A stretch of DNA of 64,000 bases from assembly GCF_001642995.1 (NCBI RefSeq), contig NZ_LOHS01000107.1:40634-104633 (forward strand), in the 5' to 3' direction. The position numbers and the translations under genes were made by a program. Position 1 is the stretch's first letter. Each line of letters starts with the position of its first letter. This stretch comes from Streptomyces jeddahensis. Its GTDB lineage: Bacteria; Actinomycetota; Actinomycetes; Streptomycetales; Streptomycetaceae. Positions 1 through 9,688 of this stretch are shown here, in pieces. Under the pieces are notes generated by a model, which saw only the letters and a program-made list of their open reading frames with translations, had not been told where the DNA came from and did not search any database.

Positions 1-338
1 TGGCCTCCCGGTGCACGGTCCCGGTCCGGGTCGAGGTGGACCTGCCGTCCCGCCCGGCGCCCGCGATCGAGGGCATCGCCTACTTCACGGTCTCCGAGCT
101 GCTGCAGAACATCAGCAAGCACGCGCGGGCGACCCGGGCCGTCGTCGACGTGTGGCGTGTCGACGACCGGCTGCTGCTGCAGGTCGCGGACGACGGCGTG
201 GGCGGCGCGGCGGTCGCGAAGGGCTCCGGTCTCGCGGGCCTCGCCGAGCGGCTGGACGCCGTCGACGGCATCCTCGTCGTCGACTCCCCGCCGGGAGGCC
301 CGACGCGCGTGACGGCCGAGCTGCCCTGGCGCGGCTGA
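1..338 (+). CDS. Sensor histidine kinase, C-terminal part (cut by window edge)
   Basis: The gene runs in from the left edge, so only about the last 112 residues are visible. They form the ATP-binding half of a NarL/DesK-type sensor kinase (HATPase_c): N box ELLQNISKHA, G1 box VADDGVGG, and G2 box GSGLAGLAERL, followed by the usual final beta strands. The kinase would autophosphorylate a histidine upstream of the window and pass the phosphate to a response regulator, most likely the one starting at 659 on the same strand. The GTG at 36 is an internal codon, not a start. The family call is secure; the stimulus cannot be told from this fragment. Confidence 0.85.
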   Translation, partial: ASRCTVPVRVEVDLPSRPAPAIEGIAYFTVSELLQNISKHARATRAVVDVWRVDDRLLLQVADDGVGGAAVAKGSGLAGLAERLDAVDGILVVDSPPGGPTRVTAELPWRG

Positions 339-569
339 CGCCGCCCGGCCGACCTTCCGCCCCGCCCGGCCACCTCCGCCCGGCCACCTGACCTGGCGCG
401 GCTGACCTCCGCCCGGCTGACCTTCCGCCCCCGCCCGGCCCTCGTCCGGCCCCCGCGCGGCCACCCGGCCGCACGGGAGTCACCCCCCGATTCCCGTGCC
501 TCACCCCGGCACGTCCCGCATGCTGGGATGCTGGTCTCTGCCGTACGGCCCCGTGAGGCCGTACGGCAG
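325..569. repeat. Kinase-to-regulator gap: duplicated kinase 3' end and a 13-bp-arm stem-loop
   Basis: The 320-base gap holds no gene. The last bases of the kinase gene (from 325, CCTGGCGCGGCTGAC) recur at 392-406, followed in both places by similar CCGCCCGG-rich sequence for about 30 bases, which looks like a local imperfect direct duplication. At 538-569 a perfect inverted repeat (CTGCCGTACGGCC, 6-nt loop, GGCCGTACGGCAG) can form a hairpin, probably a terminator or attenuator between kinase and regulator. It lacks a U-run, as is common in Streptomyces. Confidence 0.55.
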
Positions 570-658
570 AAGCATGCACGTGCCGAGAGAGCCGGGCGGG
601 GACCGAGCCGGGCGGGCCGGGAGAGGCTATGGGGGACCGAGGAATCGTGGAGGACAGG

Positions 659-1318
659 GTGCGGGTGGTCATCGCCGAGGACTCAGTGCTGCTCAGGGAG
701 GGCCTGACCCGGCTGCTGACCGACCGCGGGCACGAGGTCGTCGCAGGCGTGGGCGACGCCGAGGCACTGATCAAGACGATCACCGACCTCGCCGCGGAGG
801 GCTCGCTGCCCGACGTGGTGGTCGCCGACGTACGGATGCCGCCCACGCACACGGACGAGGGCGTACGGGCCGCGGTGCAGCTGCGCAAGCAGCATCCGGG
901 ACTCGGCGTGCTCGTCCTGTCGCAGTACGTGGAGGAGCGTTACGCCACGGAGCTGCTCGCCGGTTCCAGCAGGGGCGTCGGATATCTGCTCAAGGACCGG
1001 GTGGCCGAGGTGCGCGAGTTCGTGGACGCCGTGGTGCGCGTGGCCGGGGGCGGTACGGCGCTCGACCCGGAGGTCGTGGCGCAGCTCCTTGGCCGCAGCC
1101 GCAAGCAGGACGTGCTCGCGGGGCTCACACCGCGTGAGCGGGAGGTCCTCGGTCTGATGGCCGAGGGCCGGACGAACTCGGCGATCGCCAGGCAGCTCGT
1201 GGTGAGCGACGGAGCGGTCGAGAAGCACGTCAGCAACATCTTCCTGAAGCTCGGACTGTCCCAGAGTGACGGGGATCACCGGCGTGTTCTGGCGGTCCTG
1301 ACCTATCTGAACTCGTAG
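659..1318 (+). CDS. NarL/LuxR-family two-component response regulator
   Basis: The protein has 219 residues. An N-terminal receiver domain carries acidic residues in VVIAEDS, phospho-acceptor Asp57 in VVVADVRMP and a conserved Lys in GYLLKDRV. A C-terminal LuxR-type HTH follows (LTPREREVLGLMAEGRTNSA, then IARQLVVSDGAVEKHVSNIF). The GTG at 659 is preferred to the in-frame ATG at 629 because GGAGG sits five to ten bases before it and the receiver domain starts right there. It is the probable partner of the kinase truncated at the left edge. Phosphorylation would drive dimerisation and DNA binding. Its targets are not evident. A weak hairpin (1323-1337) follows the stop codon. Confidence 0.88.
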   Translation: MRVVIAEDSVLLREGLTRLLTDRGHEVVAGVGDAEALIKTITDLAAEGSLPDVVVADVRMPPTHTDEGVRAAVQLRKQHPGLGVLVLSQYVEERYATELLAGSSRGVGYLLKDRVAEVREFVDAVVRVAGGGTALDPEVVAQLLGRSRKQDVLAGLTPREREVLGLMAEGRTNSAIARQLVVSDGAVEKHVSNIFLKLGLSQSDGDHRRVLAVLTYLNS

Positions 1319-1621
1319 CGACCTGACACTCTGTCAGACATCAGTCACACCACGCGACGAGGCGCGGATCAGGCACGGACGACGCGAGGACGAGGCGCAT
1401 CAGGCGCGAGCCCTAGAACCAAAGGACGAGCGGCCGGCGTCTTTCGCGGGAAGGGTCAAGGGCGGACAGATCATGCCACATCAGGACTGTCGATCATCTC
1501 AAAAGTGCGTCCACCATGCGAACGGTCCAGGGAAGGACACCCTTACCGACGTAGGGTGGGCTATGGGGAGGCCGGTCGGCCGGCCGCCTCGTACGAGCCG
1601 CCTCGAGGGAGGTCCAGTTCA
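1319..1621. other. Intergenic region upstream of korA
   Basis: About 300 bases with no convincing gene. The first 20 bases hold a short CTGACA/TGTCAG hairpin after the response regulator. A TAGGGT hexamer at 1552-1557 fits the TAnnnT form of a vegetative -10 box and is about 65 bases before the korA start, but I see no good -35 partner. An in-frame upward extension from 1622 to 1505 exists; it has no ribosome site and its sequence does not look like protein. Confidence 0.4.
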
Positions 1622-3563
<1,942 letters not shown>

Positions 3564-3571
<8 letters not shown>

Positions 3572-4637
3572 GACCACCACCGGAGGGACCATCGAAGCGC
3601 TTTCGCTGGTGCCGAAGGCCGAGGCCAAGCAGTCCATGAAGGACTTCAAGTCCGATCAGGAAGTGCGCTGGTGCCCCGGTTGCGGTGACTACGCGATCCT
3701 CGCCGCCGTGCAGGGCTTCATGCCCGAGCTCGGCCTGGCGAAGGAGAACATCGTCTTCGTCTCCGGCATCGGCTGTTCCTCCCGCTTCCCGTACTACATG
3801 AACACGTACGGGATGCACTCGATCCACGGCCGCGCCCCGGCCATCGCGACCGGCCTCGCCTCATCGCGTCGCGACCTGTCGGTGTGGGTCGTCACGGGTG
3901 ACGGTGACGCGCTGTCGATCGGCGGCAACCACCTGATCCACGCGCTGCGCCGCAACGTCAACCTCAAGATCCTGCTGTTCAACAACCGGATCTACGGCCT
4001 GACCAAGGGCCAGTACTCGCCCACCTCCGAGGTCGGCAAGATCACCAAGTCGACGCCGATGGGCTCGCTCGACGCGCCCTTCAACCCGGTGTCCCTGGCG
4101 ATCGGCGCCGAGGCCTCGTTCGTGGCGCGCACGGTCGACTCCGACCGCCAGCACCTCACGAGCGTGCTGCGCGAGGCGTCCGCCCACCCGGGCACGGCGC
4201 TGGTGGAGATCTACCAGAACTGCAACATCTTCAACGACGGCGCCTTCGACGCCCTCAAGGACAAGCAGCAGGCCGAAGAGGCGGTGATCCGCCTGGAGCA
4301 CGGGCAGCCGATCCGCTTCGGCCGCGACAACGCCAAGGGCGTCGTCCGGGACGCGGCCACCGGCGATCTGAAGGTCGTCACGGTCACGCCGGAGAACGAG
4401 TCGCAGATCCTGGTCCACGACGCGCACTCCGCGTCGCCGACGACGGCGTTCGCGCTGTCCCGGCTCGCCGACCCGGACACCCTGCACAACACCCCGATCG
4501 GCGTCTTCCGGTCCGTGGACCGGCCGGTCTACGACACGATGATGGCCGACCAGCTGGACACCGCCATCGAGCAGAACGGCAAGGGCGACCTGGCGGCGCT
4601 GCTCGCCGGGGGCGACACCTGGACGGTCGTCGGCTGA
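3564..4637 (+). CDS. korB: 2-oxoglutarate:ferredoxin oxidoreductase, beta subunit
   Basis: A 357-residue beta subunit that binds thiamine diphosphate and the Fe-S cluster. The WCPGCGDYAIL motif (Cys37 and Cys40) is the family hallmark. TGDGDALSIGGNHLIHALRR and FNNRIYGLTKGQYSPTSE form the GDG...NN diphosphate/Mg site, and YQNCNIFNDG supplies a further conserved Cys. It starts inside the end of korA (ATG at 3564) and is followed by a strong stem-loop at 4657-4693, so korAB is a two-gene operon. The beta subunit carries the reaction with 2-oxoglutarate and CoA in complex with KorA. Confidence 0.93.
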
Positions 4638-4656
4638 TCGCCGCCGCTTCGCGACA

Positions 4657-4693
4657 CGAGGCCCGGACCTGAAACGCTCAGGTCCGGGCCTCG
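4657..4693. terminator. Bidirectional stem-loop terminator between korB and the HxlR gene
   Basis: A perfect 16-bp inverted repeat (CGAGGCCCGGACCTGA, loop AACGC, TCAGGTCCGGGCCTCG) lies in the 90-base gap between two convergent genes. It has no U-tract, typical of Streptomyces terminators, and can serve both strands. Confidence 0.85.
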
Positions 4694-4727
4694 TCGCGTG
4701 GTGGCCGGGAGGTGGCCATGGCGTGGC

Positions 4728-5135
4728 TCAGGAGTGGGCCTCGTCGTATGCCTGGCGGGCCTTCGTCACGTCGTCCATCCGCTCGTGGGTCCACATCGCC
4801 AATGCCCGTACCTGCTCGGCGGCCTCGCGGCCGAGCTCCGTGAGGGAGTAGTCGACGCGCGGGGGAATCACCGGCTTCGCGTCCCGGTGGACGAGACCGT
4901 CCCGCTCCAGGGTCTGCAGGGTCTGCGTGAGCATCTTCTCGCTGACGCGGCCGATGGCGCGCCGCAGCTCGCTGAAGCGGTACGAGCGCTCCAGGAGCTC
5001 GATCAGGACGAGCACGCCCCAGCGGCTGGTGACGTGCTCCAGGACGAGGCGGTACGGGCAGAGGGCTTCGCCGTCGACGTTGTACTTGCCGGCTGCCGTC
5101 CTGCTGACTGCTGAGACATCGGTACTTACGGCCAT
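4728..5135 (-). CDS. HxlR-family winged-helix transcriptional regulator
   Basis: A 135-residue single-domain regulator. Residues about 25-120 match the HxlR winged helix: CPYRLVLEHVTSRWGVLVLI, LLERSYRFSELRRAIGRVSE, KMLTQTLQTLERDGLVHR and the wing VIPPRVDYSLTELGREA. HxlR proteins are dimeric DNA binders that often sense electrophiles, quinones or aldehydes through a cysteine. The only obvious Cys is the one in ALCPYRL near the N terminus, the position used by redox-sensing members. It is transcribed divergently from a reductase gene across a 109-base region holding repeated AAGTACC/GGTACTT half-sites, so it probably controls that gene and itself. Confidence 0.9.
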   Translation of the reverse strand: MAVSTDVSAVSRTAAGKYNVDGEALCPYRLVLEHVTSRWGVLVLIELLERSYRFSELRRAIGRVSEKMLTQTLQTLERDGLVHRDAKPVIPPRVDYSLTELGREAAEQVRALAMWTHERMDDVTKARQAYDEAHS

Positions 5136-5164
5136 GCAAGTACCTTACTTCAAAGTGGGTACTT
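5121..5164. promoter_or_regulatory. Probable HxlR operator: three AAGTACC/GGTACTT half-sites
   Basis: GGTACTT occurs at 5121-5127, its reverse complement AAGTACC at 5138-5144, and GGTACTT again at 5158-5164. The last two make a perfect 7-bp inverted repeat with a 13-base spacer, whose core TTACTTCAAAGT is itself partly symmetric. The first half-site falls within the first codons of the HxlR gene. The array sits between the divergent HxlR and reductase genes. Binding by the HxlR protein is inferred, not shown. Confidence 0.65.
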
Positions 5165-5244
5165 TCGAGGAGTTAGTGCCACCCGTAAGGTGAGTGCCAG
5201 ACCGCGTAAAGAGTCGCGAACCGCACTTACGGGAGTTGTCAGTC

Positions 5245-6099
5245 ATGAGCATCGTCGTCACCGGAGCCACCGGAAACCTCGGCCGTTTCGTCATCGAAGG
5301 CCTGCTGGAGAAGGTCCCGGCCGACCAGATCACCGCCGTCGTCCGCAGCGAGGAGAAGGCCGCCGGCTTCGCGGCCCGCGGTGTGAAGATCGCGGTCGCC
5401 GACTACAACGCCCCCGAGACCTTCGACGGCCTGTTCTCCGCCGGCGACAAGGTGCTGCTGATCTCCGGCAACGAGTTCGACAAGGGCCGTGTCGGCCAGC
5501 ACAAGGTCGTCCTCGAGGCCGCCAAGGCGGCCGGTGTCGCGCTCTTCGCGTACACCAGCGCTCCCGGCACCCTGACGGCCGCCCTGGCCGACGACCACAA
5601 GGGCACCGAGGCGGCGATCCTCGAGTCGGGTGTGCCGTACGTCCTGCTGCGCAACGGCTGGTACAACGAGAACTACACCGAGCAGCTCGCGCCCGTCCTC
5701 GAGCACAACGCCGTGGTCGCAGCCGCCGGTGACGGCCGGGTCGCCTCCGCCGCGCGCGCCGACTACGCGGCCGCCGCCGTCGCCGTACTGACCGGTGAGG
5801 GCCACGAGAACACGACGTACGAGCTGAGCGGCGACACCGCGTGGAGCTTCGCCGAGTACGCCGCCGAGCTGAGCAAGCAGACCGGCAAGGAGATCGTCTA
5901 CAACGCGGTTCCGGCTGAGGCCCTTGTCGGCATCCTGACCGGGGCGGGGCTGCCCGAGATGTTCGCCCAGATCCTGGCGGGCGTGGACGCGTCCATCGAG
6001 AAGGGCGAGCTGGCCGTCACCAGCGGCGACCTGTCCCGCCTGACCGGCCGCCCGACCACGCCGATCGCGGACTCGATCGCCGCCGCGCTCAAGGGCTGA
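5245..6099 (+). CDS. NAD(P)H-binding NmrA/QorB-like atypical short-chain reductase
   Basis: A 284-residue cytosolic protein with the dinucleotide motif at its very N terminus (VTGATGNLGRFVIEGLL), the sequence organisation of atypical SDRs such as NmrA and QorB (quinone oxidoreductase 2), and no classic YxxxK catalytic pair. ATG 5245 is chosen because GGGAG lies seven bases upstream and the Rossmann strand starts at once. HxlR-controlled members commonly reduce quinones or other electrophiles, which would fit the divergent HxlR gene. The actual substrate cannot be told from sequence. Confidence 0.82.
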   Translation: MSIVVTGATGNLGRFVIEGLLEKVPADQITAVVRSEEKAAGFAARGVKIAVADYNAPETFDGLFSAGDKVLLISGNEFDKGRVGQHKVVLEAAKAAGVALFAYTSAPGTLTAALADDHKGTEAAILESGVPYVLLRNGWYNENYTEQLAPVLEHNAVVAAAGDGRVASAARADYAAAAVAVLTGEGHENTTYELSGDTAWSFAEYAAELSKQTGKEIVYNAVPAEALVGILTGAGLPEMFAQILAGVDASIEKGELAVTSGDLSRLTGRPTTPIADSIAAALKG

Positions 6100-6141
6100 C
6101 CCTCGGCCTCCGGGCCCCACGACCCCGCCTCCTCGGGGACC

Positions 6142-6191
6142 AGCCCCGCCTGTCATGACCGTATAGCGATACGGGCATGACAGGCGGGGCT
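6142..6191. terminator. Strong 50-base stem-loop terminator
   Basis: AGCCCCGCCTGTCATG (6142-6157) pairs perfectly with CATGACAGGCGGGGCT (6176-6191). After a single A/G mismatch the stem continues with CCGTAT/ATACGG around the loop AGCG. It lies 43 bases after the reductase stop and 45 bases before rarD, so it should insulate the two genes. Confidence 0.9.
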
Positions 6192-6235
6192 TTCGGCGTT
6201 ACCTTCGTGGAGTTGCCGTGCCCGGAGGAGGTCCC

Positions 6236-7201
6236 GTGAAGTCGAAGAGCGAGCAGCGGATAGGTCTGCTGAACGGCTTCGCGGCATACGGGGCCTGGGG
6301 GCTCGTCCCCCTCTTCTGGCCCCTCCTCAAGCCCGCCGCGGCGAGCGAGATCCTCGCGCACCGCATGGTGTGGTCGCTCGGCGTCGTGGGCGTCGCGCTG
6401 CTGGTGATACGGCGTTGGGCCTGGGCCGGCGAGCTGATCCGGCAGCCCCGGAAGCTGGGGCTGATCACGGTCGCCGCGGCCGTCATCACCGTCAACTGGG
6501 GCGTCTACATCTGGGCCGTGAACGCCGGCCACGTGGTCGAGGCGTCCCTCGGCTACTTCATCAATCCGCTGGTCACCATCGCCATGGGCGTCCTGCTACT
6601 GAAGGAGCGCCTGCGGCCCGCCCAATGGGCCGCGGTCGGCATCGCGTTCGCGGCGGTCGTGGTGCTCACCATCGGCTACGGCCAGCTGCCGTGGATCTCG
6701 CTCCTCCTCGCCTTCTCGTTCGCGACCTACGGCCTGGTGAAGAAGAAGGTCAACCTCGGCGGCCTGGAGTCGCTCGCCGCCGAGACGGCGATCCAGTTCC
6801 TGCCCGCGCTGGGCTTTCTGCTGTGGCTCGGCTCGCAGGGGGAAGCCACGTTCGGGGCCGAGGGCGCGGGCCACGCGGCGCTGCTGGCCGCGACCGGCAT
6901 CGTGACGGCCGCTCCCCTGGTGTGCTTCGGCGCGGCCGCGATCCGGGTGCCACTGTCCACGCTGGGCCTGCTGCAGTACCTGGCGCCGGTCTTCCAGTTC
7001 CTGCTGGGCATCCTCTACTTCCACGAGGCCATGCCGCCGGAGCGCTGGGCGGGGTTCTCGCTGGTGTGGCTGGCACTGGCCACGCTCACGTGGGACGCGC
7101 TCCGGACAGCGCGGCGGACGCGCACGCAGGCGGAGGCGCTGCGCCGTACGCCGTCCCAGCGCACCGCGGATTCCGCCGCGGCGCGGGAGCAGACCGCCTG
7201 A
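6236..7201 (+). CDS. rarD: EamA-family transporter RarD
   Basis: A 321-residue integral membrane protein of the drug/metabolite transporter superfamily. The N terminus KSEQRIGLLNGFAAYGAWGL and the pair of EamA repeats (about ten hydrophobic segments) match RarD, first described in E. coli as a chloramphenicol-sensitivity protein; its natural substrate is unknown. The GTG at 6236 is preferred because GGAGGAGG lies just upstream; an in-frame GTG at 6218 lacks a good site. The C-terminal tail (about 25 residues) is basic and probably cytoplasmic. The gene ends three bases before the convergent GntR gene. Confidence 0.88.
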   Translation: MKSKSEQRIGLLNGFAAYGAWGLVPLFWPLLKPAAASEILAHRMVWSLGVVGVALLVIRRWAWAGELIRQPRKLGLITVAAAVITVNWGVYIWAVNAGHVVEASLGYFINPLVTIAMGVLLLKERLRPAQWAAVGIAFAAVVVLTIGYGQLPWISLLLAFSFATYGLVKKKVNLGGLESLAAETAIQFLPALGFLLWLGSQGEATFGAEGAGHAALLAATGIVTAAPLVCFGAAAIRVPLSTLGLLQYLAPVFQFLLGILYFHEAMPPERWAGFSLVWLALATLTWDALRTARRTRTQAEALRRTPSQRTADSAAAREQTA

Positions 7202-7204
7202 CGG

Positions 7205-7447
7205 CTACGCGCCCTTGGCAGGCAGGTCGGCTACGAACGACCCTTGCCCCAGCACGGTGCGGAGCTTCCCTTCAGCACGGAGTGCCGCTACGGCCTTCTG
7301 AACCGTGGACGCTGCAACGTCGAACTCTGCGGCAAGCTCAACCACGGCAGGGAAGCGGTCACCCGCCGCATAGGTACCGGCCTCGATGCGGCGCCTCAGT
7401 TCATCGGCCACCTGCGGCCACACCGGCCTGCCACGGTCAAGATCCAT
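7205..7447 (-). CDS. Minimal GntR-family winged-helix regulator (80 aa)
   Basis: Only the DNA-binding domain is present: WPQVADELRRRIEAGTYAAG, DRFPAVVELAAEFDVAASTV and QKAVAALRAEGKLRTVLGQG form the complete GntR winged helix, with no ligand domain after it. The ATG at 7447 is chosen because the domain starts there; upstream in-frame codons run through the repeat region. This size class resembles small GntR-type regulators linked to actinomycete integrative elements and their relatives, though no integrase or att site is visible here. Three perfect tandem GCGTATGC units lie directly upstream (7485-7508) and are the likely operator. Two small genes diverge from it. Confidence 0.82.
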   Translation of the reverse strand: MDLDRGRPVWPQVADELRRRIEAGTYAAGDRFPAVVELAAEFDVAASTVQKAVAALRAEGKLRTVLGQGSFVADLPAKGA

Positions 7448-7454
7448 GGATCGA

Positions 7455-7508
7455 ACGTATGCGTCTTCGCGAAATCGGGCGACCGCGTATGCGCGTATGC
7501 GCGTATGC
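7455..7508. promoter_or_regulatory. Tandem GCGTATGC repeats upstream of the GntR gene
   Basis: GCGTATGC is repeated three times without a gap at 7485-7492, 7493-7500 and 7501-7508, with a related ACGTATGC at 7455-7462. The units lie between the small GntR gene and the divergent small gene at 7586. Position and repetition suggest an operator with multiple regulator sites; which protein binds is inferred. Confidence 0.6.
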
Positions 7509-7585
7509 TGCTCAATGAAGGGACCCCGGCGGGTGCGGGAACACCCCCGGGGCATGGCCGACACGAACTAGGAGCGTGCCGACGA

Positions 7586-7873
7586 ATGCGAACCCTACTC
7601 GAATGGATCCTGACCCTCTTCCTGCCTCCTCGCGGAAAGCGGCGGGCCTGCGCCGTGCCGACGGCGCCAGGCCGAACCGTCCCCTGTCCGCCGCGCTCCG
7701 CGCGGCATCGGCGCCTGGACGACGACGTGATCCACGCTGACGGACTGCCTCTCGTCCGCCCGTATCTGCTCCACGCCGAGCGGGAGCAGGAACGGTGGCA
7801 ACAGCGGGAACGGCGACGGGCTCTGGCGCTCGCGACGCTCGGTCAGGACTACGTCCCGGCGGTGTCGGCATGA
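7586..7873 (+). CDS. Small actinomycete protein of unknown function (95 aa)
   Basis: Not assignable to a named family. It has a hydrophobic N terminus (MRTLLEWILTLFLPP), a basic, proline-rich middle, then DDDVIHADGLPLVRPYLLHAEREQERWQQRERRRALALATLGQDY, which should form a charged helix. Short proteins of this layout (hydrophobic start, V/IRPYL..HE motif, Arg-rich helix) recur in Streptomyces near small GntR or Xre regulators. AGGAG at 7570-7574 lies 11 bases before the ATG. The stop codon overlaps the next start (ATGA at 7870-7873), so the pair is translationally coupled. Divergent from the GntR gene, which probably controls it. Confidence 0.65.
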   Translation: MRTLLEWILTLFLPPRGKRRACAVPTAPGRTVPCPPRSARHRRLDDDVIHADGLPLVRPYLLHAEREQERWQQRERRRALALATLGQDYVPAVSA

Positions 7874-8199
7874 TCAACCATCTGCGACGGCTCCCCTGGA
7901 ACGCCGAGAACGGCGGGAACGCGTTCGTGACGCCTGGAGACGGCATCGTGAACGGCATCGCCGACGCCATGGAAGCAAGCATGCTGCTCACTGCACAGGA
8001 GGACGCGAAACGGGCGACGGCCCTGGCAGAAGATCCCTACGTCTCACTCGCCGAACTCCGCGTAGCCGTCAAGTACCTGGCTCATGCGGTAGCCGAGGCG
8101 GTGAAGGTCGCGGAACTGCGCGGCGAACGACTGCCAACCACCGATGTCGCAACGGCGTTGGGCGAGGCGCTGAGCGTCAGCCTGCGGCACGAGCCGTAA
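7870..8199 (+). CDS. Small hypothetical protein coupled to the preceding gene (109 aa)
   Basis: Function not recognised. The sequence is mostly helical, rich in Ala/Glu/Leu (DAMEASMLLTAQEDAKRATA, then LRVAVKYLAHAVAEAVKVAE), with no signal peptide, membrane segment or catalytic motif. The ATG at 7870 overlaps the previous stop by four bases, so its output is tied to the 95-residue protein. The coupling and the divergent small GntR gene suggest a three-gene regulatory unit. Confidence 0.65.
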   Translation: MINHLRRLPWNAENGGNAFVTPGDGIVNGIADAMEASMLLTAQEDAKRATALAEDPYVSLAELRVAVKYLAHAVAEAVKVAELRGERLPTTDVATALGEALSVSLRHEP

Positions 8200-8370
8200 G
8201 TTCCCTGACACAGCGGAGTCGGAATGGCAGATCCGGGCCACTCGCGACCTCGGCAAAGCCAGGCCACAGCCGCCGGAGCTGGCCCATATCTGCCCATCGC
8301 CTGCCTGGGCGATCCGCCGGACTCGGCGTCTTCTTGCCAGGCACACTCCAACGCATCACATTCGAGCGAG

Positions 8371-8394
8371 CCCCGGGAGGCCGGCCTCCCGGGG
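8371..8394. terminator. Perfect palindromic stem-loop
   Basis: CCCCGGGAGG (8371-8380) and CCTCCCGGGG (8385-8394) form a perfect 10-bp stem around CCGG. It sits 16 bases before the stop of the convergent secreted-amidase gene and follows the small plus-strand genes, so it should terminate both. Confidence 0.85.
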
Positions 8395-8410
8395 CGGTGA
8401 TCGGGGCCGG

Positions 8411-9688
8411 TCAGTCCTCGAAGGTGTCGTACAGCTTCACGGGGGTGTAGACGATGGTCCTGGGTTCGCCCTGGTCGTCGACCATGCCGACGTGGGCCAT
8501 CTTCATGCCGACGCTGAGTGGCAGGTTGTGGCGGTTGGGAGAGTTCTGCGAGTAGGTGGGCTCTGTGAAGCCCTGGTTGTCGGTGTAGCTCCCAGTGACG
8601 ATCATGGTGTGATCCATCGTGCCGTCGGGGTTGTCGTCGTCCCAGTCGGTGAAGATCAGGTCACCGGGTTCGAGCTCCCAGATGGCGAAGTCCGGCGAGC
8701 CCGGCCCGGTCGTCGGGTCCGACGGCGGCCACATGTTTTGCCAGTAGCCGCGCTTGGCGTGCTCGACGGTGAAGTCGTAGAGCCAGTTGGCGTTGACCCA
8801 GGTCCTGCTGGCCCCGATGCCCCAGCCGGTGAGGTTGTCGTCCCAGTTCTCCGGGTCCTTCGGGTTGACACCTTCGTTCTTGGTCCAGCCTCCGGCATAC
8901 AGGGCCTGGGAGACGAAGTTCGCGCAGTTGGTGCTGCCGAGATCCTCGTAGTCGGGGTTGCGCGCTTCCCAGACGTGGTTACCGAACCGATCGCTCTTGA
9001 AGTTCGACCACTCCAGCGCGTACTCCGCCGCGGCCTGACGGTCGTAGCTGTGCGCGGCCAGCAGGCCGATGCCGTCGTCCGCTGCCTCCGACTCCGCGTC
9101 GTCCGTCGGGGCCGCCGTGGACTCGACCGGAGCGTAGGAGACCTCGGTGATGGTCCAGGTGCGGCCTTCACGCACGAGTTCGACGATGTAGGTGTCGCTC
9201 AGGCTCGACTCGCCGAGCGTGCTGTCGTTCCAGGCCAGGGCGGTGCCAGAGGTGAGAGTGACGGTGGCGGTGTCGCCGTCGAACGTCACGTCCTCGCCGT
9301 CGAAGAAGCCGGTGTCCACCCCGGTGGCGAGCAGGCCCTCCTCGGCCTCGGCCTCGGCCGCCCAGGTGGCCGGGCCCCTCGCGAACGCGGCTGGCTGCTC
9401 GCCGACTTCGGCCCCTTCCGTCTCGATCGCGGCCATCGCGGGGCCAGGCCCCTCCGGGGTCTTCCAGCCCTCGTCGCGGGCGACGAGGTACTCCTTCGCC
9501 AGGTCCACGACGAGTTGTCGGCGCTGGCCTAGAGTGAGGGAGATATCCAGGAACTTGCCGTCCTGCCCGATCTCGATGCCGATATCCAGGTCGCCGGGGA
9601 GGGTCGCAGCGCTGGCGGGTGCCACCGGCGTCAGCAGGACCAGGGCCGTGCCAAGGGTGATCAGGGGACCTCTTGTGCGCGTTCTCAT
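8411..9688 (-). CDS. Secreted protein with C-terminal amidase_6-type domain
   Basis: A 425-residue exported protein. The N terminus MRTRTRGPLITLGTALVLL..VAPASA is a Sec signal peptide with cleavage near residue 26-28, which fixes the start at 9688. The middle (about 30-240) resembles an NTF2-like or lipoprotein-type fold with DTYIVELVREGRTWTITEV. The C-terminal region, from YDRQAAAEYALEWSNF, shows the putative amidase signature: STNCANFVSQALYAGGW with a catalytic-type Cys, GDLIFTDWDDD, and the His-containing DHTMIVTGSY. Related domains are cysteine amidases thought to act on cell-wall or other extracellular amide bonds; the substrate is unknown. The gene appears monocistronic. Confidence 0.82.
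   Translation of the reverse strand: MRTRTRGPLITLGTALVLLTPVAPASAATLPGDLDIGIEIGQDGKFLDISLTLGQRRQLVVDLAKEYLVARDEGWKTPEGPGPAMAAIETEGAEVGEQPAAFARGPATWAAEAEAEEGLLATGVDTGFFDGEDVTFDGDTATVTLTSGTALAWNDSTLGESSLSDTYIVELVREGRTWTITEVSYAPVESTAAPTDDAESEAADDGIGLLAAHSYDRQAAAEYALEWSNFKSDRFGNHVWEARNPDYEDLGSTNCANFVSQALYAGGWTKNEGVNPKDPENWDDNLTGWGIGASRTWVNANWLYDFTVEHAKRGYWQNMWPPSDPTTGPGSPDFAIWELEPGDLIFTDWDDDNPDGTMDHTMIVTGSYTDNQGFTEPTYSQNSPNRHNLPLSVGMKMAHVGMVDDQGEPRTIVYTPVKLYDTFED

Noticed and set aside
1505..1621. A longer korA start at 1505
   Set aside because: The added residues are not protein-like and lack a ribosome site; GTG 1622 has GGGAGG upstream and fits the family start.
7205..8199. Integrative element (AICE) or prophage
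   Set aside because: Only a small GntR and two unknown small genes; no integrase, excisionase, replication protein or att duplication could be found.
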